NCBI GenBank assembly: GCA_013820875.1
Contig: JACDHS010000032.1
Coordinates: 1-42,409, forward strand
Length of the DNA stretch: 42,409 nt
Source: Verrucomicrobiota bacterium
GTDB taxonomy: Bacteria; Verrucomicrobiota; Verrucomicrobiia; Limisphaerales; JACDHS01
Reading direction: 5' to 3'
Made by a program: the position numbers and the translations under genes. Shown here in pieces: positions 7,871 through 15,883 of this stretch; position 1 is the stretch's first letter; each line of letters begins with the position of its first letter. The notes under the pieces were generated by a model. The model saw only the letters and a program-made list of their open reading frames with translations. It was not told the DNA's origin and searched no databases.

Positions 7871-8601
7871 GACTTCTCCTGGCGCAGTTGCCGGAAGAGT
7901 TCTTCCAACACATTTTCTTTATCGGCAGCCCGGTCGCGCAACGTTTCAAATCGGTCGAATGCACGCACTTCTCCCTGGTGAATTACGCAGATTTTGTCTG
8001 AAAAACGTTCTGCAACATCCAGGATCTGCGTGGAATAAATAATAGTGCGACCATCGTTAGCAGCGGCGCGCGCCTGTTGTTTGAACAGATTGATACCATG
8101 CGGGTCCATGCCTGATGCGAATGGTTCGTCCAACAGCCAGACTTCCGGGTTCACTGCCAGCATGGACGTGAGACCCGCTTTATAAGCCTGTCCGCGGGAA
8201 AGAGTTTGGACTGAGGTTCGGGCCAATGCCAAAAGGTCGAATTCCCGCAGCAGGTCGATTATTCTTTCTTCAATGCCCGGGTGTTCTGCCTCATAGAGCC
8301 GGAGCGCAATCGCGATGTTGCGCAACACCGTCTCGTCCCAGAACAGAAATGGGAAGTCCGGCAGAAACATCAACCGTTTCCGCAAGTCGAGGCGGTCACG
8401 GCGCAACAGTTGTTCGTCGCAGTAAATCTCTCCTTTATCCACGCCGGCAACCGTGGAAAGACAGCGCAGCAAGGAAGTTTTCCCCGCGCCGTTCGCTCCG
8501 AGGAGCGCAATGATTTGGCCGGGAGCAATGTCTAAAGAAACTTTATCGAGCGCGCGAACACGCTTGTAGTGCTTGGAAATCCCACGCAGTTCGATCTTCA
8601 T
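7867..8601 (-). CDS. ABC transporter ATP-binding subunit
   Basis: 244 residues from the ATG at 8601 (MKIELRGISKHYKRV); the open frame extends upstream without ABC homology. Walker A GANGAGKT (35-42), signature LSRGQ (134-138), Walker B VWLLDEP (154-160) and D-loop region SGMDP are present. The H-loop reads IIYSTQILDVAERF: Gln192 stands where the switch histidine is expected. The gene is coupled to the permease by a GTGA overlap. It matches the short two-component exporters in which one ATPase homodimer drives one permease pair. Confidence 0.93.
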   Translation of the reverse strand: MKIELRGISKHYKRVRALDKVSLDIAPGQIIALLGANGAGKTSLLRCLSTVAGVDKGEIYCDEQLLRRDRLDLRKRLMFLPDFPFLFWDETVLRNIAIALRLYEAEHPGIEERIIDLLREFDLLALARTSVQTLSRGQAYKAGLTSMLAVNPEVWLLDEPFASGMDPHGINLFKQQARAAANDGRTIIYSTQILDVAERFSDKICVIHQGEVRAFDRFETLRDRAADKENVLEELFRQLRQEKS

Positions 8602-8784
8602 TGCACGACTAGAAAGGAGAGACTGGCAGATAAAGTCAAACAAACAGCACAAGTGCCAACCATCCGCGCAAGGGAGGTCTGCGAGAATCTATTTACGAAA
8701 TCTTCCGGTTACCATCCACTGACAGAATTCCAATTGGGTCTGAACCGGAACGACTTCTCGGCGACAGTGTCTGGGAAAGGAACC

Positions 8785-9897
8785 TTAGGCTCTTGGATTC
8801 AGTTGGGCTTGCAATTCCTTGCGATCAGACGGATTGCGGACCTTGGTCCGCTCGTCACGTTTCGCTCGCCGATCAATTGTGATTTGCCGCTTCTTCCGGC
8901 GGGATCGCAGGCTTTCAATTTCAGCATCCAACTTGAGAAAACCCTCAAGACGCCCAGAGTCGAAAGAGCCGTTTTCCATTCCCTGACGAATGGCACAACC
9001 CGCATCCGACCGATGCTTGCAATCGTCATATTTGCATTCTTTCGCCAGTTGCTCGAGATCGGCGAATCCTTCACGCAACGTTTTTTCATCGGTCCACATC
9101 TGCACCTCCCGGATCCCGGGGTTATCAATGAGCATGCCACCGAACCTGGGCAGGAACAGAAGTTCACGAGCAGTGGTCGTATGCCGACCCTTGCCTGTGA
9201 CTTCGTTTACAGTGTCGGTCCATTGCCATTCATCGCCCAGCAGCAGGTTGATCAAGGCAGATTTTCCAACACCGCTGGAACCGACGAAAGCCACTGTGAC
9301 ACCCCGTTTGAAACAGCTCTTCAGTTCCGTTAACCCACTCTTTTGAATCGCACTGGTCACATACACCTGCGCATCCGGGTTAAGGGCGCGAATCGCCCGG
9401 GCTGCTTCCTGGTTTTGAGCGTCTGGAAAAAGATCGGATTTATTGACCAGCACGACAGCCTGGGAGCCACTGCGGCTAATGAGAGTAAAATAACGTTCCA
9501 TGCGCCGGGGATTGAAATCCTGCCCGGCATCCGTCACGACCACCACCATGTTGATGTTGGCAGCGATGACCTGTTCTTCAGCACTGTGGCCGGCGGCCCT
9601 GCGGGAAAAGCAACTCTGCCGTGTGAGCCTCGCCTGGATGACAGTCTCCTCTCCATCCCCGCCCAACTCCAAAGCCACCCAATCGCCCACGGCAGGGAGG
9701 TCGGCATCGGTTTCCGCGTCGTGATAAACCTTGCCACTCATAGTCACTTCCAATTCCTGCCCGCCACCTTCTGCGAGAAGCGCGCCGTAAGTGATGCGGT
9801 TATCGCGGATCAGACGCGCTGGTTTCCACCCTTTTGCATAATAAGGGGCAAACTCGCTTTCAAAGGCTGCGTTCCAGCCGAGATCTTCCAACGTCAT
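8785..9897 (-). CDS. rsgA: ribosome small-subunit-dependent GTPase A
   Basis: 370 residues from the ATG at 9897 (MTLEDLGWNAAF). Order: OB-fold (about 35-100), circularly permuted GTPase with G4 NKSD before G1 GSSGVGKS and G3 DNPG, then a zinc motif CKYDDCKHRSDAGC with a basic C-terminal tail. This is the RsgA/YjeQ architecture, which checks late 30S maturation using ribosome-stimulated GTP hydrolysis. An upstream ATG at 9939 would add 14 residues that look non-homologous. The gene stands alone: the ABC genes follow after 183 bp that hold no supported gene, only an imperfectly placed TCCGGTT/AACCGGA dyad. Confidence 0.96.
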   Translation of the reverse strand: MTLEDLGWNAAFESEFAPYYAKGWKPARLIRDNRITYGALLAEGGGQELEVTMSGKVYHDAETDADLPAVGDWVALELGGDGEETVIQARLTRQSCFSRRAAGHSAEEQVIAANINMVVVVTDAGQDFNPRRMERYFTLISRSGSQAVVLVNKSDLFPDAQNQEAARAIRALNPDAQVYVTSAIQKSGLTELKSCFKRGVTVAFVGSSGVGKSALINLLLGDEWQWTDTVNEVTGKGRHTTTARELLFLPRFGGMLIDNPGIREVQMWTDEKTLREGFADLEQLAKECKYDDCKHRSDAGCAIRQGMENGSFDSGRLEGFLKLDAEIESLRSRRKKRQITIDRRAKRDERTKVRNPSDRKELQAQLNPRA

Positions 9898-10161
9898 TCG
9901 CCTTATCTTACGTTGGAAAACGTAAATGCCAATCGACAAAAAGGACCGGGGAGATCGCCGAATTTTCTAAAAACGGAAATTGGAACAGCCGCGAAAGAAC
10001 GCAAAAGAGAATTCACACTGTCTTGATACTCACATTTACCAGCAGGGGCTTGGGATTATCTGTGCGGCCGCAGCTTGTTGACGTGTAACAACTCTTTTAT
10101 GGGCAATTCTGCTGTCCGGACCACCATCTTTCTTTACGAGAAAAACCTGTAGGCGCATCTT

Positions 10162-10179
10162 TGTCGGAAGCGTCCGACA
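10162..10179. promoter_or_regulatory. perfect hairpin in the leader of a prepilin-like gene
   Basis: TGTCGGA-AGCG-TCCGACA forms a perfect 7-bp stem with a 4-base loop ending 7 bases before the ATG at 10187, where a ribosome-binding site would be. It could control translation or be an operator. Nothing else in 9898-10161 is recognisable; that stretch should hold divergent promoters for rsgA and this gene. Confidence 0.5.
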
Positions 10180-10186
10180 CGGGTTT

Positions 10187-10873
10187 ATGAAAAAACATTT
10201 TCTTCCTTTCGGTGTTCTCACAAGGCACGCCTTTACATTGATCGAACTGCTGGTGGTGATTGCCATCATCGCAATTCTGGCTGGAATGCTTCTACCGGCA
10301 TTGGCCAAAGCGAAAGCGAAAGCTCACCAGACACAATGCATCTCCAATCTCAAGCAGACCGCCCTGGCCATCCAGATGTACGTCCACGATCATGATGATT
10401 CGTTGCCGGGGCCAAACTGGAATGGACAATACATAGCGTATAACACTTCCAGAAAGGCCTACCTGGTGAATTACCTGCACCGCTACATGGGCTTGAAAGC
10501 GCCCACGGCAGCATTTCAATTCGCCAAACCGATGGCATGTCCGAGTTTTATGAAGTTCGCCGAGACACAGGATTGGACGAACATTGTGGCTTACGTCACG
10601 GCTGAACAAGTCAGGGTGGGGACAGTTAACTATCCGCCACTCGGATATCCTGCGTCCGGGACGACCGCAGAAAAGCCGCCGCTACGGCTTGCAATTATTC
10701 CCAGTCCCTCAACCAACTGGTTCATGAAGGATGCCGACAAGATGAATTGCCGGATCAATCCGTGGTGGGTCAATCTCCCTTTGAATCCAGTTCACGGAAA
10801 ACTGCGAGTCCACGGTTATTTTGATGGTCATGTCGCGGTTACGAAAGGATTTCAGTATCCAAATCCGCCGTAA
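10187..10873 (+). CDS. prepilin-like protein with H-X9-DG motif
   Basis: 228 residues. A short basic leader ends at [19 protein letters not shown], a type IV prepilin/pseudopilin N-terminus with the Glu at +5 of the mature chain; cleavage after Ala in place of Gly is acceptable for the peptidase. Residues after about 45 form a globular domain with one likely disulfide pair. Near the end [12 protein letters not shown] fits H-X9-DG, typical of the large prepilin-like families of Planctomycetes and Verrucomicrobia. No other secretion or pilus gene is adjacent, so it probably uses a shared machine elsewhere. Confidence 0.9.
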   Translation: MKKHFLPFGVLTRHAFTLIELLVVIAIIAILAGMLLPALAKAKAKAHQTQCISNLKQTALAIQMYVHDHDDSLPGPNWNGQYIAYNTSRKAYLVNYLHRYMGLKAPTAAFQFAKPMACPSFMKFAETQDWTNIVAYVTAEQVRVGTVNYPPLGYPASGTTAEKPPLRLAIIPSPSTNWFMKDADKMNCRINPWWVNLPLNPVHGKLRVHGYFDGHVAVTKGFQYPNPP

Positions 10874-10967
10874 CCGTAATCCAGTGAGTGCTTGAAACAG
10901 CAGTAATGGCGATTGCCAAAAGAGGCTCTGTTTTGGAACGCTTTACTGCCCGTCCCACCTGGGAAGA

Positions 10968-11930
10968 CTAGTCCACCTGCTTGATACGGTAGAAACGTTT
11001 GGCTTCGCTGGAGTTTTCGGCGAATTCCTCAGTGCCACTGCCATCCGCCACAATAACCCCGCCGAGATCTGTCCAAACGTCTGCGAGATCGTTTTTATAT
11101 TGGACCTGGTAAGACTTGCCAGCGGTGGTGGGCCAATTGATTTTGATTAGATTCCCCTCGATGCCCACTGTGACTACAACCGGTGTTGCTGCAGGTGTCA
11201 CATGAGCTCCTTCGAGCACTTTAATGTCGTCGATATCCATAGTGATGCTGGAAGTGCTGTCCGCGCTGATGCTGATACCGTGAATAGAACCTTCGCCGAT
11301 GCCAACTGTCCGGGCAAAAATATAATTGGTGACGACCTGCACCCCGTTGATCCAAACCGAAGCGTTAGTTGCCATCAATGTGGAGGCGCCATCGTTATAG
11401 GTAACAGGCGAAGCACTGTTATTCATGACCACTTCCCAATTGAGGACCACGTCGTTGCTGCCATAGTTGCCGGTAGCACCCCGGATTTGACGATTAACAA
11501 TGCTTTGGGAAAGCACATGTGCGCGGTTGTTGTTATTGAGCAGGGTGCCATCTCCTCCGTAGAAATTCCACAGAGACCAACGAGTGTCGCCGCTGTTAAC
11601 ATGCCCGATATATCGAAAGCTGAGTGTGACCACTTCAGAGGGCGAAGAAAGCCTGCTGATCAGGTCGAAGTGCTTGGCGCTGACAATCCGAAGAAATTTA
11701 TTCGGCGAATTGCCAAATGTTTCAGAATCCTCCGCCACAAAAACGCTGTCTGCGACGTAACTGCTGTTGCGTAAAAACGAGGTCCAAACGCCGCCATCTG
11801 CAATGACTGTTGGACTTCCGCCCGCCGTATCGTTCTCGAAGTTTGTTTCAAAAAGAACGTTGGTGACCTGGGCGGTCGCAACTGTGGAAACGAATGCGGC
11901 AATGGCGATTAAAGCGAGTTTACTTTTCAT
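10968..11930 (-). CDS. secreted beta-sandwich-like protein
   Basis: 320 residues from the ATG at 11930, with a clear signal peptide (MKSKLALIAIAAFVSTVATA). Residues about 25-225 are rich in beta-strand patterns (FETNFENDTAGG, VVTLSFRYIGHV, ITMDIDDIKVLEG) like LamG/concanavalin-type jelly rolls that bind or coat glycans. The C-terminal 75 residues (SYQVQYKNDLADVWTDLGG through RFYRIKQ) match a short tail domain common in secreted verrucomicrobial proteins. No catalytic residues are evident. It follows the sulfatase on the same strand after 127 bp, so joint work on polysaccharide is plausible but inferred. Confidence 0.75.
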   Translation of the reverse strand: MKSKLALIAIAAFVSTVATAQVTNVLFETNFENDTAGGSPTVIADGGVWTSFLRNSSYVADSVFVAEDSETFGNSPNKFLRIVSAKHFDLISRLSSPSEVVTLSFRYIGHVNSGDTRWSLWNFYGGDGTLLNNNNRAHVLSQSIVNRQIRGATGNYGSNDVVLNWEVVMNNSASPVTYNDGASTLMATNASVWINGVQVVTNYIFARTVGIGEGSIHGISISADSTSSITMDIDDIKVLEGAHVTPAATPVVVTVGIEGNLIKINWPTTAGKSYQVQYKNDLADVWTDLGGVIVADGSGTEEFAENSSEAKRFYRIKQVD

Positions 11931-12018
11931 ACAGGACTGAAGTGTCCTGCGAGTATTGATGTTTCCCCCATCAGAAGTCAAACGCACCCAACAACACCGA
12001 ACTGATAATCGTATATAA

Positions 12019-12052
12019 GCGAACGGTGAACTGTTCTGAATACTGAAAACTG
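12019..12052. repeat. single word-repeat arm (TTCAGTATT family)
   Basis: Consists of GAAC..TGAACTG, TTCTGAATACTGAAAACTG: degenerate repeats of the same word used by the in-frame element at 16394-16463. No convincing second arm is nearby. It ends a few bases before the sulfatase stop, in the 127-bp junction between two minus-strand genes. Confidence 0.55.
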
Positions 12053-12057
12053 CCCCC

Positions 12058-13557
12058 TTACCGCCCACTAACCAGGCGCGGTTCAGGCAACAGATCAACG
12101 AACGAACCTCCCCTGGCGGCGAATCCTTTCACTGTCTTCAGCCGTAATTCCGCCAGAAGGGAATGGTGCTCTTTTCGAACCGCCAGGTTCTGCAGTTCAT
12201 TCGGATCCGTCTCCAGGTCGTATAACTCCTCGATGTAATCCGGGTACATGTAACGGATGTATTTGTATTTACCTTCGCGCAACAGCATCCAGGCACGAAT
12301 TCCGGTCGCCTCGTAAACGATCAGCTTTTCCCAGTTGCCAGTTTTCTTCGCCTGTTGCAGCGCGGCAGTGATCGCCGCGTTGCCGTAGAAGTTGCCAGTA
12401 TAAGTCTGGAGCATCGGTTCAGCATTCCAATCCCGGCGCTGCGGCTCTTTGAGCAACGTGGAAAAATCGCGGCCATCCAGGGGGATGCCTGGTTTCAATC
12501 CTGTCAGGGTATGGAATGTCGCGATGATGTCCGCGCCATTCACCGGGTGCTGCGACACTGCGCCGCGCGGAAAGCGTTGAGGATTCGAAACAATCAACGG
12601 AGCGAGCAGACTGGCATCGTAGGGAGCGATTTTGTCCCGCAACCCGTGTTGTCCCCAGGCGAAGCCTTGATCGGAAGTAAACACCACAATCGTATTGTCC
12701 AACTGGCCAGTTTCCTTGAGAGATTCCATGATGCGACCCACTCCTTCATCAATCGCTTTTACGGCCTGGTTATATTGTTTCACCCACGAATCATGAGAAC
12801 GACTTTTCCAAATGGGCTGGTTCTTCTTGTCTTTGCCCCATCGCGTGAGATCCACCATGTGCTCCGGTTTATCCGGACGCGGCCCAAACACATCGACCGG
12901 AATCTTTGTAGGCGGCGCATCCTCGTAATCTTTCAAATGGCGATCCGCCGGAATGTAAGGTCCATGCACGGCCCCATAGCAGACCCAGAAATACCAGGGA
13001 CGATCTTTCTCTTTCGCGCGCTCTTTCAAAAATTGGACGGTGTAATCGGTGTAACGATCTGTGCTGTAGCCACCCAGTGGAATCCGTTTCGCACCGTTCA
13101 CACTGACAAATTGGTTGGTATAGTAACCACCCGCGACGGCATCCCCGAGGTGATGTTCCCAAACGACCGACCAATCCCAGGCATCGCCATGACGCGGCAC
13201 ATTCCAATGCCATTTGCCAACCATCCCGGTGTAGTAACCATGCTCGCGCAATGCGCTGGTCCAATACGGTGTTTCCTTCGAGTAGTTGAATTGCAATTGA
13301 CCGGTCAAAGCGCTTCCGCGGGAAGGTGTGCATTTCGCGCCAGTGTAGCTGGAGGCAAAGCGCACCCCATCTTTCGCGAGACGATCAATGTTCGGCGTTT
13401 TCACCCACGGATGCGCCTGCGGATAACTGCTGACCGAGCGAACGCTTTGGTCGTCCGTGAAGATGTAAAGAATGTTAGGCTTGCGTTGCGCCGATTCCGA
13501 AGCGGAAAGGGTGAAAACCGACAGAACTGAACACAGGACAAGAGGGATAAACTTCAT
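12058..13557 (-). CDS. secreted sulfatase, type I formylglycine family
   Basis: 499 residues with a signal peptide (about 1-20). The sulfatase signature is CTPSRGSALTG with Cys76 as the residue converted to formylglycine by a maturation enzyme not found in this window. NILYIFTDDQS (28-38) carries the metal-binding Asp pair and FTSDQGFAWGQHG the second metal site. Length and the C-terminal YDLETDPNELQNL match arylsulfatase-A-like enzymes of subfamily S1, which remove sulfate from polysaccharides. Substrate is unknown. The start codon has CCTGCT ahead of it, not a Shine-Dalgarno. Confidence 0.95.
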   Translation of the reverse strand: MKFIPLVLCSVLSVFTLSASESAQRKPNILYIFTDDQSVRSVSSYPQAHPWVKTPNIDRLAKDGVRFASSYTGAKCTPSRGSALTGQLQFNYSKETPYWTSALREHGYYTGMVGKWHWNVPRHGDAWDWSVVWEHHLGDAVAGGYYTNQFVSVNGAKRIPLGGYSTDRYTDYTVQFLKERAKEKDRPWYFWVCYGAVHGPYIPADRHLKDYEDAPPTKIPVDVFGPRPDKPEHMVDLTRWGKDKKNQPIWKSRSHDSWVKQYNQAVKAIDEGVGRIMESLKETGQLDNTIVVFTSDQGFAWGQHGLRDKIAPYDASLLAPLIVSNPQRFPRGAVSQHPVNGADIIATFHTLTGLKPGIPLDGRDFSTLLKEPQRRDWNAEPMLQTYTGNFYGNAAITAALQQAKKTGNWEKLIVYEATGIRAWMLLREGKYKYIRYMYPDYIEELYDLETDPNELQNLAVRKEHHSLLAELRLKTVKGFAARGGSFVDLLPEPRLVSGR

Positions 13558-13891
13558 AGCAGGTAAACATTTGGAGTCCGGGCCTCTGCACTTGAAACAG
13601 AATTGAGTTGGGGTCGCGTCATGAAGCGGCGAAACATTCTCTCTCCCGGCACTCCCGGCAGGAGAGATTCCACATCCGGACCACGTTTCTCAGGTGGAAT
13701 CCGGAGGCGTCTCCTGGAAGGAAATGCCAAACCCGGGTAAATGACAAGCGTTAGAGTGAGGAGAACGCTAACAAAAACAGAAGGCGCCAGAGATCCCAAC
13801 GTTTTCACCCTCACCACTTACGCGGTCGTGACGCTATCATTCTCGCTTCTTACGAAATGTCGATCCTGGCGGACAGCAAAGTGGCTGATAA
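13558..13891. other. 334-bp intergenic region, no supported gene
   Basis: Lies between the sulfatase start and the end of a prepilin-like gene, both minus strand, so it should contain the sulfatase promoter. It has a GATTCCAC/GTGGAATC dyad with a 20-base loop (near 13668-13704) and AGCGTT/AACGCT near 13749-13771. An 87-codon minus-strand frame (13554-13817) is low-complexity and not convincing. Confidence 0.5.
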
Positions 13892-14647
13892 CTAATCCTT
13901 TTTTGATTCGACGTGCCAGTCGAGGAAAAGGTAGTTGCGACGGACTCCATGCACGCGATCATCAGGCAGAAACTGTCCGTAGTTGGCTCCGCCGGAAACC
14001 GCAGCAATACTGGAAAGCGAATTCTTTTTATCTACATCAACCATTGCCCAATTGGCAGAAGGGTGTTTGACGCGAGTCGTTTTCATGCCGGGATAGTCAA
14101 ATGACGAATCCCCGCAAATGGATACACCTTGCGACTTCGATGGATATCCGAACGGCAGTCGATCACTTACTGGAGCATCGCAGATGGTTACGGGTGGATT
14201 ATTGAAGTCGTTGGTGACGAAACGCGCAACCTGGTAGCTGACGTTAGTTGCAAGTATGTGAGCGCCTGATGGTGGAATCGGACGACGGCGGACAGCACCT
14301 GGACAATCTGCCACCTTTGTATATTGAACCGCAGGTTTTGGTTTAGGTGCCCCTATGTACTGAGCGATAAGATTGATCAGCCCCCACCTGGTCTGGTCTG
14401 TGCTGGAGTAATGTCCGTAAATTCCAGTCCAGGATGGCCCAGGTAAAGTATCCCGGTTGTCAGCAGCGTACATTCCGTTCGCATAAGAATACTGCTTCAT
14501 GTTGCTCATGCACGCTGCCATGTCGGCTTTTTGCTTCGCCTTGGCCAGCGCCGGCAAAAGCATGCCCGCCAAAATAGCGATGATCGCGATCACGACCAAC
14601 AGTTCGATCAGGGTGAACGCTTCGAAATTCCGTCTAGGGTTCTTCAT
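13892..14647 (-). CDS. prepilin-like protein with H-X9-DW motif
   Basis: 251 residues from the ATG at 14647 ([15 protein letters not shown]). The leader is basic and cleavage is expected before [18 protein letters not shown]. The following helix ([22 protein letters not shown]) is shared almost word for word with the protein at 10187. The C-terminus has [12 protein letters not shown], an H-X9-D variant with Trp in place of Gly. It has no partner genes nearby. A longer frame upstream (to 14734) adds non-homologous residues and is rejected. The 171 bp beyond the start show no other feature. Confidence 0.9.
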   Translation of the reverse strand: MKNPRRNFEAFTLIELLVVIAIIAILAGMLLPALAKAKQKADMAACMSNMKQYSYANGMYAADNRDTLPGPSWTGIYGHYSSTDQTRWGLINLIAQYIGAPKPKPAVQYTKVADCPGAVRRRPIPPSGAHILATNVSYQVARFVTNDFNNPPVTICDAPVSDRLPFGYPSKSQGVSICGDSSFDYPGMKTTRVKHPSANWAMVDVDKKNSLSSIAAVSGGANYGQFLPDDRVHGVRRNYLFLDWHVESKKD

Positions 14648-14818
14648 ACAGCTATGTTTATTATGGCAGGTTGATCTTGTAAAATCATCTGTGCGTTTGT
14701 CGGCACAGAGCGTTTTTCGAGTTAATTCGCCCACTCAAGCCGATGCACTATTGCCTCTTGCAACGGAGCGAACTTCCACTTGGAATACAGGAAAATCGTA
14801 AACAACGTCAATTCTTAA

Positions 14819-15703
14819 TCATTCCACGTTATCGAGTCGCTGAATCTCGGCGCTGTAGCCTTGTCGAAAGGTTGGGTATCTAAACTGGTATCCCATCTCC
14901 ATCTTCAGTCGGCGATTGGAGACCTTCTTCTGCGTGAGACCCCGTTTGCGTTGCGCGCTCTCTTCTTCGGTCGCATACGGCGGCATCTCCTTCCCCAGGG
15001 TTTCCGAGAGCCAGCGAAAGAAATGAATCTGCGCGACCGGTTCATCATCCACCGCATTGTAAACCTCCCCTGCCCGTCCGCTCTTCAGGGCGGCTAAGAT
15101 GGCGCCCACCACATCGTCGCGATGGATCATGTTGATGAGTCGTTCCCCTTTGCCGGCGATTGTTGCTTCATCGCGCAGGTATTGTTTAAAAAGATGCCCC
15201 CGATCGGGCCCGTAAATCCCTGCGACACGCAAGATCACGGTCGGCAATTTGTTTTGTTGCGCGGCTTCGAGCAACAGTTTCTCCGTTTCGACGAGAACTT
15301 TGCCCGTGTCAGTTTGTGGCTCTGTCGGAGAACTCTCCTTCACGGCGGATGCATCTGTCTGGCCGTAAACACTGGTGCTGCTGGTGTAGACAAACTTTTT
15401 CGGAGGATTTGCTGAAAGCCAATCGATCAGGTTGCGCGTGCCTTCAAGGTAAACGGCTTTGTATTCCTCCACACCGCCCTGGGTGGACGAGACCGTGTTC
15501 ACCACCCAATCGAACGGCAACGGTATTTTGTCCAGGTCAGCCCGGTTTGTAATATCGGTCGTGATCGGCTGAATACCCACCGCTTTCATTTCGCTTTCCC
15601 CCTCGAAGGATCGGCGCACTCCGAAAACCTCGTGCCCGAGCCGAAGAAGTTCGATTCCGAGTGGGATACCAACGTAACCGCATCCGATGATTAAAACGCG
15701 CAT
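14819..15703 (-). CDS. NAD-dependent epimerase/dehydratase-like SDR
   Basis: 294 residues from the ATG at 15703 (MRVLIIGCGYVGIPLG). The glycine-rich GCGYVG dinucleotide loop opens a Rossmann fold, and TSSTSVYGQ marks the extended-SDR active-site strand. The usual YxxxK lysine is not in the expected place after SVYG, as in the atypical YeeZ-like subgroup, so catalysis is uncertain. It stands alone, divergent from the U32 gene. The open frame continues upstream into a word-repeat, which is why the internal ATG is chosen. Confidence 0.85.
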   Translation of the reverse strand: MRVLIIGCGYVGIPLGIELLRLGHEVFGVRRSFEGESEMKAVGIQPITTDITNRADLDKIPLPFDWVVNTVSSTQGGVEEYKAVYLEGTRNLIDWLSANPPKKFVYTSSTSVYGQTDASAVKESSPTEPQTDTGKVLVETEKLLLEAAQQNKLPTVILRVAGIYGPDRGHLFKQYLRDEATIAGKGERLINMIHRDDVVGAILAALKSGRAGEVYNAVDDEPVAQIHFFRWLSETLGKEMPPYATEEESAQRKRGLTQKKVSNRRLKMEMGYQFRYPTFRQGYSAEIQRLDNVE

Positions 15704-15715
15704 AGAAGGAACGTG

Positions 15716-15776
15716 GAGTTTAAGGTTCAAGGTTTAAAGTTTAAAGTTGGTTCCAAATCAACGTGAAGCTTAAACC
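15716..15776. repeat. word-repeat inverted element (GTTTAAAG family)
   Basis: GGAGTTTAAGGTTCAAGGTTTAAAGTT.. runs into AAATCAACGTGAAGCTTAAACC. The arms GGTTTAA...GTTGGTT and AAATCAAC...TTAAACC pair imperfectly. It lies between the divergent starts of the SDR and the U32 gene. Similar words recur at 31273 and 32759. Confidence 0.6.
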
Positions 15777-15883
15777 TGCTTCTTTTTGTGTCTTTTGCGT
15801 TTTTTCGCGGCTAATTCAGTTCATTGTTTGGTCAATTCTCAATTTGTCTCTTGGGCTGCGGATGTTACGTTTGCGGTTCGTAA

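Noticed and set aside
8569-9333. 254-codon plus-strand frame opposite rsgA
   Set aside because: Antisense shadow of a clearly functional GTPase; no domain.
12355-13530. 391-codon plus-strand frame opposite the sulfatase
   Set aside because: Antisense shadow; the minus frame has an intact sulfatase signature and signal peptide.
13554-13817. 87-codon minus-strand frame upstream of the sulfatase
   Set aside because: Overlaps the sulfatase start, is Arg/Pro-rich and low-complexity, has no start signal.
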